NCBI RefSeq assembly: GCF_901933205.1 | Contig: NC_044574.1 | Location: 351,001 to 415,000 of the forward strand | Length of the DNA stretch: 64,000 bases | Direction: 5' to 3' | From: Camarhynchus parvulus | Taxonomy: Eukaryota; Chordata; Aves; Passeriformes; Thraupidae | Part shown: piece after piece, positions 55,098 to 64,000 of the stretch | Position numbering within the stretch: position 1 is the first letter of the stretch | Layout: every line of letters begins with the position of its first letter | Notes under the pieces: generated by a model | The model's database searches: none | Told to the model about the DNA's origin: nothing | What the model saw: only the letters and a program-made list of their open reading frames with translations | Made by a program: the position numbers and the translations under genes

Positions 55098-55675
55098 ACA
55101 CCCAGGACACCCACGCCATCCCGGACATCCAGGACACACCCAGGACACACCCAGGGCACTCATGATACACCCAAGACACACCAGGACACATCCAGGCCAT
55201 CCAGGACACACCCAGGACACACCCAGGGTACACCCAGGACCGCCAGGACACACCCAGGACACACCCAGGACATCCAAGACACACCCAGGACACACCCAGG
55301 ACACACCCAGGCCATCCAGGACACACCCAGGACACACCCAGGACACACCCAGGACACACCCAGGACACACCCAGGACACACCCAGGACAACACACCCAGG
55401 ACACACCCAGGACACACACCATCAGGACACACCCAGGACACACCCAGGACACAGCGTCCACCAGACACACCCAGGACACACCCAGGACACACCCAGGACA
55501 CACCCAGGCCATCCAGGACACACCCAGGACACACCCAGGACACAGCCAGGCCATCCAGGACACACCAGGACACATCCAGAACACACCCAGCACCGCCAGG
55601 ACACACCCAGGACACACCCAGCACACACCCAGGACACACCCAGGACACACCCAGGACACACCCAGGCCATCCAGG
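55098..55675 (+). repeat. Minisatellite, 11-bp unit CACCCAGGACA, about 50 copies
   Basis: ACACACCCAGGACACACCC runs, interrupted by GGCCATCCAGGACA units (14 bp). The reading frame is open in most frames on both strands, giving 160-320-codon frames that are not genes. Confidence 0.97.
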
Positions 55676-56174
55676 CTGGCGCTGTCCAGCCCCGCTGACC
55701 CTCCCGTCCAGCCCAGGACAGGGACACAGCCGGGGCTCGGGTGGGTCACGGGAGGAGCCCTCCAGGCCCTGGGGACAGGCGGGGACAGCCCAGAGGGACG
55801 GGACAGAGCGCGGCGGGGCCGGAGCCCTCCGGAGCCCCGCGGGGAAGGAGCTCGTTTGTCAACAGCAGCCTCTGATTGCCCCATTCCCGCGGAAGATAAA
55901 ATGGGTAAAGTAATGGGTATTTACTCTTCTCCGCTCGTGTACACAACAAAATTGTTTCTGTTAATGGGAGCTCCGTGCTAATTGCCGTCATTAACGGAGT
56001 GAGGCTTTAAGCTGCTCCACATCTCTCTCCCACCCTGCGGGTGCTGCGCCGCCTCTCCGCTCCCAGATCTCTCCCAGATCCCCTCCTTGGACAGGACCTG
56101 AGCCACCACCCGGGGTCACTGTCCCCAAAAGCCTTCCTGGCGTCCCCTCGCAGCCTCCGCAGCTCCGCGGGTGC
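55676..56174. promoter_or_regulatory. CpG-rich flank around an AT-rich, conserved-looking island
   Basis: 55780-55870 is rich in CpG (GAGCGCGGCGGGGCCGGAGC). 55870-56010 is AT-rich with GGGTATTTACTCTTCTCCGC, GTTAATGGGAGCTCCG and GCTAATTGCCGTCATTAACG. CpG density then rises again to about 56590. The pattern could be a CpG island or enhancer, but no transcript evidence exists in the sequence. Confidence 0.35.
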
Positions 56175-56465
56175 GGAGGGTGCGGGGATACGGGATCCAA
56201 CCCGGGTGTGCGATCCTTCCCGGCTGCGGGAGCTTTCCCGGCTGCGGGGGATGCGGGGGATGCGGGGGATGCGGGAGCCCTCCCGGGTGCGGAGGGTGCG
56301 GGAGGGATGCGGGGGATGCGGGGGATGCGGGAGCCCTCCCGGGTGTGAGATCCTTCCCGGCTACGGAGGGTGCAGGAGGGATGCGGGAGCCCTCCCGGGT
56401 GTGAGATCCTTCCCGGCTACGGAGGGTGCAGGAGGGATGCGGGAGCCCTCCCGGCCGCAGCTCCG
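56175..56465 (+). repeat. CpG-rich tandem repeat, 9-bp and 56-bp units
   Basis: GGGGGATGCGGGGGATGCGG runs of 9-bp units lie inside a 56-bp block. TGTGAGATCCTTCCCGGCTA occurs at 56344 and 56400, 56 bp apart, with earlier diverged copies. Unusual here for retaining many CpGs. Confidence 0.93.
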
Positions 56466-56689
56466 CGGTGCGGCTGTGCCAGCGCGGCGGGCGCGTCCTG
56501 CCAGCAGCATATGCCGCGGCAGATGGCACCGGCTGCAGCCAGCTCAGCAGAGATCCGTGCACAGCTCCCTGCCCGCACACACCCGGGATGGTGCGGGGAC
56601 ATGGAAGGGGACAAGGAGCAACGGCGGAAAATGAGCTGAACTCCCAGTGCCTCCATCGTCCGGAGCCTGCCTAGGGAGCCGGAGCATGG
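56466..56689. other. CpG-rich unique sequence
   Basis: GCGGTGCGGCTGTGCCAGCG and GGCGGGCGCGTCCTGCC keep a high CpG density to about 56590. No exon recognised. Confidence 0.5.
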
Positions 56690-57160
56690 CCAGGGCAGGA
56701 GTGGAGCTGGGAAGAGCTGGAGAATCCCTGAGGGAGCTGGGAAGGGGCTGCAGAATCCCTGAGGAGCTGGGAAGGGAATGGAGAATCCCTGAGGAGCTGG
56801 GAAGGAGCTGGAGAATCCCTGAGGAGCTGGGAAGGGGTGAGAATCCCTGAGGAGCTAGGGAAGCTGGGAAGGGGCTGCAGAATCCCTGAGGAGCTGGGAA
56901 GGGGCTGCAGAATCCCCTGAGGAAGGGGCAGAACCCTGAGGAGCGGGAAGGGGCTGCAGAATCCCTGAGGAGCTGGGAGGGGCTGCAGAATCCCGAGGAG
57001 CGGGGGCTCAGCCTGGAGCAAAGGAGGCTCAGGGGCCCTTGTGGCTCTGCACAGCTCCTGCCAGGAGGGCACAGCCGGGGGGATTTGGGATCTTATCCCA
57101 GGGAACAGGGACAGGAGCAGAGGGAACGGCCTCAGGGCAGCTCAGGATGGGCATCAGGAA
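56690..57160 (+). mobile_element. CR1 LINE fragment with internally expanded 30-bp segment, 3' truncated
   Basis: The array (56705-57010) is followed by GGCTCAGCCTGGAGCAAAGG, GGCTCTGCACAGCTCCTGCC, GGGATCTTATCCCAGGGAAC and GGCCTCAGGGCAGCTCAGGA. The copy stops near 57160, before the CR1 3' end. Confidence 0.92.
56705..57010 (+). repeat. CR1-derived minisatellite, 30-bp unit, about 10 degraded copies
   Basis: GAGCTGGGAAGGGGCTGCAG plus AATCCCTGAG. Many copies have small deletions (for example near 56830, 56925 and 56995), unlike the clean array at 50554. Confidence 0.95.
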
Positions 57161-58190
57161 GGAGAGGGGGCTCTGGAGCCGAAGCTGCCTCTGGCTCCGT
57201 GTGCACAGGGGTCATTAACATTCTCCGCCACCCGGGCAGAGGCTCGGCCGCTGATCTCACAAGAGTTCAGCGCATCCAATTTACAATGCAATTACATTTC
57301 AATAAGCTGTGACCCCCGAGGTGGCACCTGCCACCTGCCAGCCGAGATGCAGCCCGGCCCAGCCCACGGGGATGCGCTGCAGCTCGGAGGGGACAGTGCC
57401 TGGGTTTGTTTGTATGAAACAAACCCTGTGCTGACACCCAGCCTGGCAGGGAGGGACTCACCTTCCCTCAGCTCCAACACCCAGCCCTGGCCTTGGGAAG
57501 GTTCTGCAGAGCCTTGGGAAGTGCTGTGGCTCCTCTGCCTCCAGCCTGGCAGGGAAATGAGCCTCCTTGGGATGAGGGAAAAGTGACAAAAAGCGAAATG
57601 TTACCCAGCCTCATCTGTCCCTGTGCTGAGCTGGGCTCAGAGCAGCTCCAAGGGGCTTCACCCTTCACAGCTCTGAGTGCTGCAAGCATTAAAAAAGAAA
57701 TAAAAAATCATCCATAATCCCCAGTGACAAATTGCAGAGAGGGTCAGATTCCTTTCTGAGGATGAAGCGAGGGGTTTTATGATCACAGTGCTTTATTACA
57801 CACGGCTCCCTGCAGTGTCACATGCATCCTAAGAACCAATTTGCTGTGTAACTCGCTCTCTCCAGCAACATTAGGAGCAAAATAACTTCTAAATATCCTT
57901 TCACAGCCAGAACTGCTGCTTTTGTGGTAAACCTTTGCCTGGTGGCATTCAGGAACCTCATCCTCGCAGAAGGGCCAAGGCATCCAAGCACTGCTGAGGA
58001 GGGAAGTGTGGTTTTGTGGTCTTTTCCTGGGCATAAAGGCTGAATGCCTCATTTATTCTGTGATGGGAAAGTGCACTCTGAGCGTGCTGGCTGCAGCAAG
58101 GGTGGCATGAGGCTCCTGCTTGAGTTTTGACAAGTGACTTCCATCTGCAGAAGTGAAGAGTCTCTGGCTCAAAGGCAGGGAGCCAGTTGG
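57161..58190. other. Unique sequence
   Basis: 57240-57310 (CCAATTTACAATGCAATTAC) and 57780-57960 are AT-richer and could be conserved non-coding DNA. No exon was recognised. Confidence 0.5.
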
Positions 58191-58317
58191 TCCCCTTCCC
58201 TTTCCCCTTTTCCCTCCCCCTTCTTCTTTCCCCTTTCCCTTCCCCCTTTCCTCTTTCCCCTTTCTCCCTCTCCCCCTTTCCCCCTTTCCCCCTTTCCCCT
58301 CTCCCCCTTTCCCTTTT
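58191..58317 (+). repeat. Uninterrupted homopyrimidine tract
   Basis: 127 bases of C and T only, built of CCCCTTTCCC-like elements with local mirror symmetry. Triplex-prone. Confidence 0.97.
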
Positions 58318-59289
58318 GGATGTTTCCTCCCAAATTTGACCCAACCAGGACACTTCCCCTTCCCCAAGCCCTTCAGTGGAGTGAATTCCCTTCCTCTGGG
58401 AGCAAGCCACACTGGTGAGAAGTGATGGCAGCACCAGGCAAGGCAAGGGCAGGTGGGAGGCGCCGGGCACCTCATCCCAGTGCCCTTTATTTCCATGGTG
58501 CCCCCCCACACATGCAGCTTGGCCGTTGATTTTCCTACAAAGGGTACAGTTGATGTATGGGGAAAGGGGATTTTCTTCCTGGGATCTCCTGTGCCAGGAG
58601 GGAGCTGTGGAGCAGGAACTCTGAGCCTGTAAGGATCTGTTTCACCTCCCATTTGTATTCCCTCCCTTTGGCTTTATTTATTTGCTTTATCTCCAGTTTC
58701 CTTTCTAGTAGAGCTCTCAGCCTCCTCTTTCTCCCTTTTCTTCCTCCTTTTCTTATTCACACCTTCAAAGACACCTTTGGCAGAGAGAGGAGACAATCCC
58801 ATGGAAACTTCCTTCTTCTTTATTTCCAGGCTTGTTCAGAAGAGAGGAGGCAGTGGGGGCGAGAGAAAGCACCCAGCGTGCAAACCCCTGGCAAGCTGCT
58901 CCTGCTGCTTCTGGGGACGGCAGGGGAGCCTTATCTGGCCCTGCACACGAGGCAGGAGAGCCCAGCCCTGTGCAGTGCAGTCAGCAACACAGAGCCTAAT
59001 GGAAAAATCATTTGCTTGTAGCATTTAATTAAATATGTAAATTTATGAACGGCCCTGAAATCATCAAATTAAAAGGCAGAGCTGGCATGAATTTAGATTC
59101 TGTTTCCTCCACGGGCTTTCCCTCCATCGTGCCCCACTGGCTCTGCCTTTGATCAGAGGTGGCACCTGGGGACAGCTGAGCCTGTCCTGGGCTGTCCCCA
59201 GGTGTGACACAGCACAGGCTGCTTTATTTATTCCCTGCACATCCAAGGAACGAGCTCCTTGGGGCTGGAGGTTGTGCTCCTTTCCTGCA
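58318..59289. other. Unique sequence
   Basis: 58985-59100 contains TAGCATTTAATTAAATATGT and is a possible conserved non-coding element. No exon. Confidence 0.5.
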
Positions 59290-60462
59290 GGGAGCAGGGA
59301 CACACTGGGAGAGCAGGGACACGCGGGGAGAGCAGGGACACGCAGGGAGAGCAGGGACACACAGGGAGAGCAGGGACACACAGGGAGAGCAGGGACACAC
59401 TGGGAGAGCAGGGACACACTGGGAGAGCAGGGACATGCAGGGAGAGCAGGGACACACTGGGAGAGCAGGGACACACTGGGAGAGCAGGGACATGCAGGGA
59501 GAGCAGGGACACACTGGGAGAGCAGGGACACGCAGGGAGAGCAGGGACACACGGGGAGAGCAAGGACACACGGGGAGAGCAGGGACACGCAGGGAGAGCA
59601 GGGACACACAGGGAGAGCAGGGACACGCAGGGAGAGCAGGGACACACGGGGAGAGCAGGGACACGCAGGGAGAGCAGGGACACACAGGGAGAGCAGGGAC
59701 ACGCAGGGAGAGCAGGGACACACGGGGAGAGCAGGGACACACAGGGAGAGCAGGGACACACAGGGAGAGCAGGGACACACTGGGAGAGCAGGGACACACT
59801 GGGAGAGCAGGGACACACTGGGAGAGCAGGGACACACAGGGAGAGCAGGGACACAGGGAGAGCAGGGACACGCAGGGAGAGCAGGGACACGCAGGGAGCA
59901 GGGACACGCAGGGAGAGCAGGGACACACGGGGAGAGCAAGGACACACGGGGAGAGCAGGGACACGCAGGGAGAGCAGGGACACACAGGGAGAGCAGGGAC
60001 ACACAGGGAGAGCAGGGACACGCAGGGAGAGCAGGGACACAGGGAGAGCAGGGACACACCGGGGAGAGCAGGGACACACAGGGAGAGCAGGGACACACAG
60101 GGAGAGCAGGGACACACGGGGAGAGCAGGGACACACAGGGAGAGCAGGGACACACGGGGAGAGCAGGGACACGCAGGGAGAGCAGGGACACGCGGGGAGA
60201 GCAGGGACACACGGGGAGAGCAGGGACACGCAGGGAGAGCAGGGACACACGGGGAGAGCAGGGACACACGGGGAGAGCAGGGACACACAGGGAGAGCAGG
60301 GACACACTGGGAGAGCAGGGACACACAGGGAGAGCAGGGACACGCGGGGAGAGCAGGGACACACGGGGAGAGCAGGGACACACAGGGAGAGCAGGGACAC
60401 GCGGGGAGAGCAGGGACACACGGGGAGAGCAGGGACACACTGGGAGAGCAGGGACACGCAGG
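59290..60462 (+). repeat. Largest minisatellite, 19-bp unit, about 61 copies
   Basis: GGGACACACAGGGAGAGCA with CACGC, CACTG, CACGG and CATGC variants. A few units lose 2-3 bases (for example near 59850, 59897 and 60035). 19 is not a multiple of three, yet the unit has no stop in any frame on either strand, giving open frames of 404-501 codons in six frames. Confidence 0.98.
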
Positions 60463-60556
60463 CTGTCACCGTGTCACCCACAGCCTGGGCGATGGCAGCA
60501 GCTCCCTGGAGATCGGGTACCACACTCTCCTGGCAGTTCCAGTGTCCCCAGACCTG
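60463..60556. other. Unique spacer
   Basis: Short unique sequence between the 19-bp array and the LTR. Confidence 0.4.
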
Positions 60557-60964
60557 CCCATCCGTGGTATTTGCTGGGTCCCCAGGATGGAGGAGGAATT
60601 CAGAATCTGACTCCATGTTTTAGAAGGCTAATTTTATGTACTTCTATTGTATAAAAGAATGCTATACTAAAACTATACTAAAGAATAGAGAAAAGATACT
60701 TACAGAAGGCTTAACCAGATACTAATGAAAAACCCGTGGCTCTCCAGAGTCCTGACACAGCCTGACTGTGATGGGTCATTAAGTAAAAACAATTCACATG
60801 TTGGACAAACAATCTCCAAACCACATTCCAAAGCAGCAAAACTCAGGAGAAGCAATCAGATGATTATTGTTTTCATTTTTCTCTGAGGCTTCTCAGCTTC
60901 CCAGTAGAGGAAATCCTGGCGAAGGGATTTCTCCAGAGAATGTGGCAGTGACACCCGTCCGTGG
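60557..60964 (-). mobile_element. Solo ERV LTR, subfamily B, minus strand, with flanking 11-bp repeat
   Basis: LTR 60568-60953 (386 bp). On the minus strand it begins TGTCACTGCCACATTCTC and ends at ...AAATA. Flanks are CCCATCCGTGG (60557-60567) and CCCGTCCGTGG (60954-60964), one mismatch, exactly at the LTR edges. It resembles 9514-9925 (CACATTCCAAAGCAGCAAAA). No internal region. Confidence 0.9.
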
Positions 60965-61506
60965 TGCCACCCTGCCTCCGGAGGTCTGAGCGGGGATGGT
61001 GGCACAGGGAGCCCTTCCCCAGGGCTGTCACTGTCCCCTGGGAACCTCTGGCCACCTCCAGAGCTGTAACCCTGCCACAGGCAGCTGAGGAATTTGGCCC
61101 TTTTGCTCTGCAGCTGGCCTGGCAGAACCTGGAGCTGCTCCCCCTTCCCATGCGCAGCTCAGCTCCTGGGTTTGATGCCCGGGCTTGGGGTGAACAATGC
61201 CCACAGATCTGTGCACGATCCCAGCTGTGCAGAGCAGCAAAGGCTCTTTCCCAGCCCAAACCTCGCCTGTGACTGGTCCGTGCCAGGCCTGCCCTGGGTG
61301 TTCAGATGGCAGAGCAGAGCTGCCTTTCCCAGCTCAGCGTGGTGAGTTCACCCTGTCCTGGAGGATCTGCAGGGCCAGCAGGGCCCCGTGGAAGCAGAAA
61401 TGGGTACTGAGCTCCCGGGGAAAGAAAAACACAGAGGAGGAGCGAACTGGGCGACAAAAGGTGGATTTGGTGAGGAAAAGGCCGATGTGTTGGGTTTGTA
61501 GCAGCC
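60965..61506. other. Unique sequence
   Basis: Nothing recognised. Confidence 0.5.
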
Positions 61507-61812
61507 AGCAGTGAGGTGGAAGCTGCCCCCATCAACCCACAGCCATGGCTTTGTCCATCACGGGCAGCCTCTCAGAGCTGTGACCATTTTAGTGCCTTTT
61601 CACTGCAGGGCAGTCCCAGCTGGGGTGGCACCTGTGCCTGTAAGGTGGCCCCATTCCCCCACACACCCCCAGACACCCTCAGCAGTGAGGTGGAAGCTGC
61701 CCCCATCAATCCACGGCTATGGCTTTGTCCATCACGGGCAGCCTCACAGAGCTGTGGCCATTTCAGTGCCCTTTTACTGGGGTGGCACCTGTGCCTGTAA
61801 GGTGGCCTCATT
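61507..61812 (+). repeat. 173-bp tandem duplication
   Basis: AGCAGTGAGGTGGAAGCTGC begins at 61507 and about 61680. GTGGCACCTGTGCCTGTAAG ends both copies. The second copy is shortened by about 20 bp in its right half. Confidence 0.95.
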
Positions 61813-62723
61813 CCCCAGACACCTCAGCCCCCACAGCAGGGCCACTGTGTGTGTGCATTGTGAGCTAGCAGCGAGGAGAACTGGGGATTTGGGCAGGTTC
61901 CTTTAAAAGCCCTCAGTGTTTCCTTAAAAATCCCCCAGCGAATGAGTGCAAGACATCCCTACAAGAGGCCCCTCAGCATTTCCAGCTCTGGGATGCAAAG
62001 CCAAGCCCAGACTGGGGGTCTCTGCCCTCCTGAGAGCAAAGCTCAGCCCACGGTTCACCTGTGTGCTTGGAAAAAGCTGGAATGCCTCCCCTCCATCCAG
62101 GCTGGACTGGGTCTGCAGAGAGCAGCCCAGGAGGTGCCAGTGCATCCTGCTTGGCACTGGCACAGAGGGAGCACAGCCCGAGGAAGGGACAGCCCTCACC
62201 CTCGCTCCCAGCTGGGAGCCGGAGGTGCTCAGGTGTGTTCCTGGCTCCACAGGCGCCCTGCAGGGCCCCTGCAGCTTGTTTGCACACCTGGCTGAGGCAG
62301 GGAGGAGAGCAAGTCCTGGGAAGCCTGGGGACACATCCATCGTGCCCTGACACTCTGGAGAGCAGAGCGGGAAGGGACATCCTCTGCTCCTGTCCCTGCT
62401 CCTGTCCCTGCTCCTCCAGAGACCAGCACAGCTCCAGCTGTGCAAATGAAATCCAAGACTTAATAACACTTTAATGCCTGCTCTTAGCATCGAGGGCTGA
62501 GTTTTTCCCCTTCTTGCTTTCCCTTTGATGGTGATTAACGAAGGGGATGTCATTTGCTTGTACAGCTGCAGGCTGGGCCTTTGGAGAGGGATGGAGGATG
62601 AGGGAGATTATTCTATCAGGGACTTGAAACAGGCACAGAGCAGGACCAGGGCTGTGCTGGCTCCTGGGGAGCTCCCATCACGCATTGTCTGTCCAACCTG
62701 GCAGCCCTCCCAGCAGAGAGGAA
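61813..62723. other. Unique sequence
   Basis: Nothing recognised. A (GCTCCTGTCCCT) triple run lies at 62384-62414. Confidence 0.5.
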
Positions 62724-63222
62724 ATCCTCCTGGGATGGAGAGCCTCCTGGGATGGAGAGCCTCCTGGGATGGAGAGGCTTTGTGGGATGGAGAGGCCTCC
62801 TGGGATGGAGAGCCTTCCTGGGATGGAGAGGCCTCCTGGGATGGAGAGGCCTCCTGGGATGGAGAGCCTTCCTGGGATGGAGAGCCTCCTGGGATGGAGA
62901 GGCCTTGTGGGATAGAGAGACTTCCTGGGATGGAGAGCCTTCCTGGGATGGAGAGGCCTCGTGGGATGGAGAGGCCTCCTGGGATGGAGAGCCTTCCTGG
63001 GATGGAGAGGCCTCCTGGGATGGAGAGGCCTCCTGGGATGGAGAGGCCTCCTGGGATGGAGAGCCCTCCTGGGATGGAGAGCCTCCTGGGATGGAGAGGC
63101 TTTGTGGGCTGGAGAGGCCTCCTGGGATGGAGAGGCCTCCTGGGATGGAGAGGCCTCCTGGGATGGAGAGCCTCCTGGGATGGAGAGCCTCCTGGGATGG
63201 AGAGGCCTCCTGGGATGGAGGC
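62724..63222 (+). repeat. Minisatellite, 18-bp unit, about 27 copies
   Basis: CTCCTGGGATGGAGAGGC, with CTTCCTGGGATGGAGAGC (18 bp) and CTTTGTGGGATGGAGAGG variants. Blocks of variants recur in the same order, so the array grew by segment duplication. The 18-bp period gives open frames in all frames. Confidence 0.97.
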
Positions 63223-64000
63223 TCAGTGCCCGTGATCCCAGCCTGGCCCGGGCTGTCTGGGGCAATGAGGAGAGCACAAAGCTGCTCGGGAGCATTGCCA
63301 GGTGGGCAGCTGTGCCCCCAGGGCCAGGGCCCTTGGCCTTCCCGTGGTCTGGAGCTCTGGGAGAGGGGAGGGACAGCAGAGGCTGCAGGAGGCGGCTCAG
63401 AGCAGAGCCTTTGGCTCCCGGAGCAGAAATGCTCAAGCCAGGCCTGGGGGCAGCAGGGAGGGGGACGATGGTGAGGGGCAGGGTCTGGGCACACCTCAGG
63501 GTGGCACAGGGGGGTTGGGGAAGCCACAGAGCACTCACAGCCCCAGAGGGGCACACAGGGGGGCTGAGGAGGGGGGTGAAGGTGGGACTGAGGTAAGCCC
63601 TGGTCCAGCCAGATCCTCCTCCCCAAACCTTTGTCAGCTCCCCTCAGCCTTCAGAACAGCTTCATGTGCAAACAACAAAGCTGTGACAAGTTCTTCCCTC
63701 CTTCTACTCCTTGTGCAGAGCTGCCAAGGCTGCTGGGAGCTCCAGACCCTTCCCACAATGAGAATAAGTGCGGTGTGTGCTGAGAACCAGTCCTGTCTTG
63801 CAGGCTGGCTGTGTCCTAGCTAAGCTAAGCTTAACAGCTACTAAGTGTTAGAACTGCTCCCCTGCAAGTTTTGGGAGACCAAGCCCCACTTCTCCTCTGG
63901 GAACTGGGGCAATAAATGTCAAACCCTCCACAGCTCCCTGACTGCTGAGGGGGTTTGCTGCCACACTCCTCCACCCTGCTCCTAAAGCCAGTTCTGAAGC
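63223..64000. other. Unique sequence
   Basis: Nothing recognised. A CTAGCTAAGCTAAGCTTAAC stretch with overlapping AGCT palindromes lies at 63818-63837, and AATAAA at 63911-63916 is without supporting context. Confidence 0.5.

Noticed and set aside
59149..60654. A 501-codon open frame and several overlapping ones of 404-468 codons on both strands
   Set aside because: They lie almost wholly within the 19-bp array, are open in several frames on both strands, and encode only the repeat peptide. No start context, splice signals or domain.

Overview
The window looks like intergenic, repeat-rich DNA from a bird, most probably a songbird. Two things suggest this. At least 17 fragments are 5'-truncated 3' ends of CR1, the dominant avian LINE. 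They are recognised by a CCATGGCAGG-type block, a 'TTCCAACCCAAACCATTCTGTGATT' style 3' end (usually seen here as its reverse complement) and an octamer tail. There are also solo LTRs of compact endogenous-retrovirus families of the kind I know from passerine genomes. Species, chromosome and exact repeat-family names cannot be fixed by reading alone.

I found no protein-coding exon, tRNA, rRNA or CRISPR that I can support. The long open frames are by-products of tandem repeats. They run open in several frames and on both strands, contain only the repeat's low-complexity peptide and have no family resemblance.

The striking property is tandem-repeat load. About 45 separate minisatellite or microsatellite arrays occupy roughly a quarter of the 64 kb by my hand estimate. 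Periods range from 5 to about 70 bp, with a duplicated pair at 173 bp. Layout: 1-9.5 kb is unique DNA with CR1 pieces, a homopurine tract (4.6 kb) and a 15/21-bp array (6.9-7.7 kb). 9.5-12 kb holds two solo LTRs and an older LTR. 12.9-13.8 kb is a 31-bp array. 16-25 kb has two long CR1 copies and several arrays. 26-30.6 kb has 20-bp and 51-bp arrays flanking a solo LTR with a perfect target-site duplication. 32.3-32.8 kb is another LTR. 34-36.5 kb has a 20-bp array and an AT-rich 15/30-bp array. 39-44.6 kb has a nested LTR-in-CR1 and three large arrays. 45.8-53 kb has many arrays, two of them grown from CR1 sequence. 54-57 kb is an array cluster plus a CpG-rich stretch around a short AT-rich island. 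59-63 kb has the longest array (19-bp unit), a solo LTR and an 18-bp array.

The parts interact mainly through genome dynamics. Several arrays have grown directly out of CR1 sequence, either from an internal 30-bp or 40-bp segment, from the 3' octamer tail, or from the pyrimidine-rich 3' end. One LTR landed inside a CR1 that later lost its tail to a pentanucleotide expansion. I found no convincing new biochemical system. The best leads are the recurrent CR1-seeded expansions, the nested insertions and a few AT-rich or CpG-rich islands that look non-random.
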